Source: Acidobacteriota bacterium | GTDB lineage: Bacteria > Acidobacteriota > Thermoanaerobaculia > Multivoradales > SZUA-115 | Direction: 5' to 3' | NCBI GenBank assembly: GCA_003231035.1 | Contig: QIHU01000274.1 | Span: forward strand, 1 to 11,885 | DNA length: 11,885 bases | Part shown: positions 11,680 to 11,885 of the stretch, piece by piece | Position numbering within the stretch: the stretch's first letter is position 1 | Layout: each line of letters starts with the position of its first letter | The notes under the pieces: generated by a model | Database searches by the model: none | Told to the model about the DNA's origin: nothing | What the model saw: only the letters and a program-made list of their open reading frames with translations | Translations under genes and position numbers: made by a program

Positions 11680-11885
11680 GATTGCCTCGGCTTGCGGCCC
11701 AAGGTGCGAGGCTCTGGCGGGGTGATCAAGCACGGTCGCATTACTCGAGAGGGGGATAAACAAATGCGCTGGCTCTTGGTGCAGGCCGCGCATGCGGCCT
11801 TGCACACCAAGAAGGATTCGGCACTGATTCGGTGGGCCAGGAAACTTGCCGAAAGAGCGGGCAAACACAAAGCTGTCGTGGCTCT
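11680..11885 (+). pseudogene. 5'-truncated IS110-family transposase (C-terminal part, runs off window)
   Basis: Frame +1 from 11680 reads GDCLGLRPKVRGSGG, then GRITREGDKQMRWLLVQAAH, then LIRWARKLAERAGKHKAVVA. This is the IS116/IS110/IS902-type C-terminal transposase domain: LGLxPxxRxSGG, GxITKxGxxxxRxxLVQAA, and the RKLAxRxGKxKAxVA helix. The DEDD N-terminal domain and the linker are missing. Reading back in frame, a stop lies at 11653-11655 inside the 32-base repeat, with only unrelated residues between. The element is therefore broken at its 5' end and should be inactive. It continues past the window edge, so the 3' end of the element cannot be judged. An internal ATG at 11764 is unlikely to be a true start. 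Confidence 0.8.

Noticed and set aside
11494..11870. Minus-strand frames opposite the PIN toxin end and IS110 fragment
   Set aside because: They read antisense through a recognised PIN toxin, the repeat and the transposase fragment.
1..11885. CRISPR array, tRNA, rRNA or a known defence system (restriction, CBASS, retron)
   Set aside because: No regularly spaced repeats, no cloverleaf or rRNA signature, and no nuclease, methylase, cyclase or reverse transcriptase motifs apart from the TA modules.

Overview
This is a high-GC bacterial window, best read as an accessory region of an environmental, probably Acidobacteriota-like (Thermoanaerobaculia-type) genome. That placement is inference: it rests on GC-rich coding, a secreted enzyme with a C-terminal DGFESG-type tail, and a zinc-knuckle/TPR gene next to a tiny secreted-peptide gene. 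No rRNA, tRNA or taxonomic marker is present.

Layout. The left flank (49-1726, minus strand) holds two VapBC-type toxin-antitoxin (TA) pairs, each a ribbon-helix-helix antitoxin followed by an overlapping PIN-domain RNase. About 300 bases of repeat-rich, gene-free DNA separate them. Next come two plus-strand genes for exported proteins: an amidohydrolase-3 (YtcJ-like) enzyme (1879-3711) and a protein with a signal peptide and a TonB-type C-terminal domain (3999-4670). Converging on them is a minus-strand cluster of three genes (6915 down to 4924): an 80-residue secreted CxxC protein, a Tat-signal protein, and a 371-residue helical protein with a cationic/hydrophobic segment and a cysteine-rich C-terminus. 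The last two overlap by 11 bases. None of the three matches a family I recognise, and this is the most likely place for something undescribed.

A 724-base gap (6916-7639) contains a near-perfect intrinsic terminator with no plus-strand gene in front of it, suggesting an unannotated transcript. After it come a 68-codon secreted-peptide gene, a 14-bp intercistronic hairpin and a TPR protein with an anti-sigma-like His/Cys knuckle (7640-9277), then a DUF1232/YkvA membrane protein (9484-10071).

The right flank (10239-11594, plus strand) holds two more TA pairs, AbrB-type antitoxin with Doc toxin and AbrB-type antitoxin with PIN toxin. The window ends in the C-terminal part of an IS110-type transposase that lacks its N-terminus.

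A short GC-rich repeat recurs in intergenic DNA near the TA modules and directly against the IS110 fragment; two copies match at 31 of 32 bases. Together with four outward-facing TA operons, this points to a genomic island or other plastic region rather than core chromosome.
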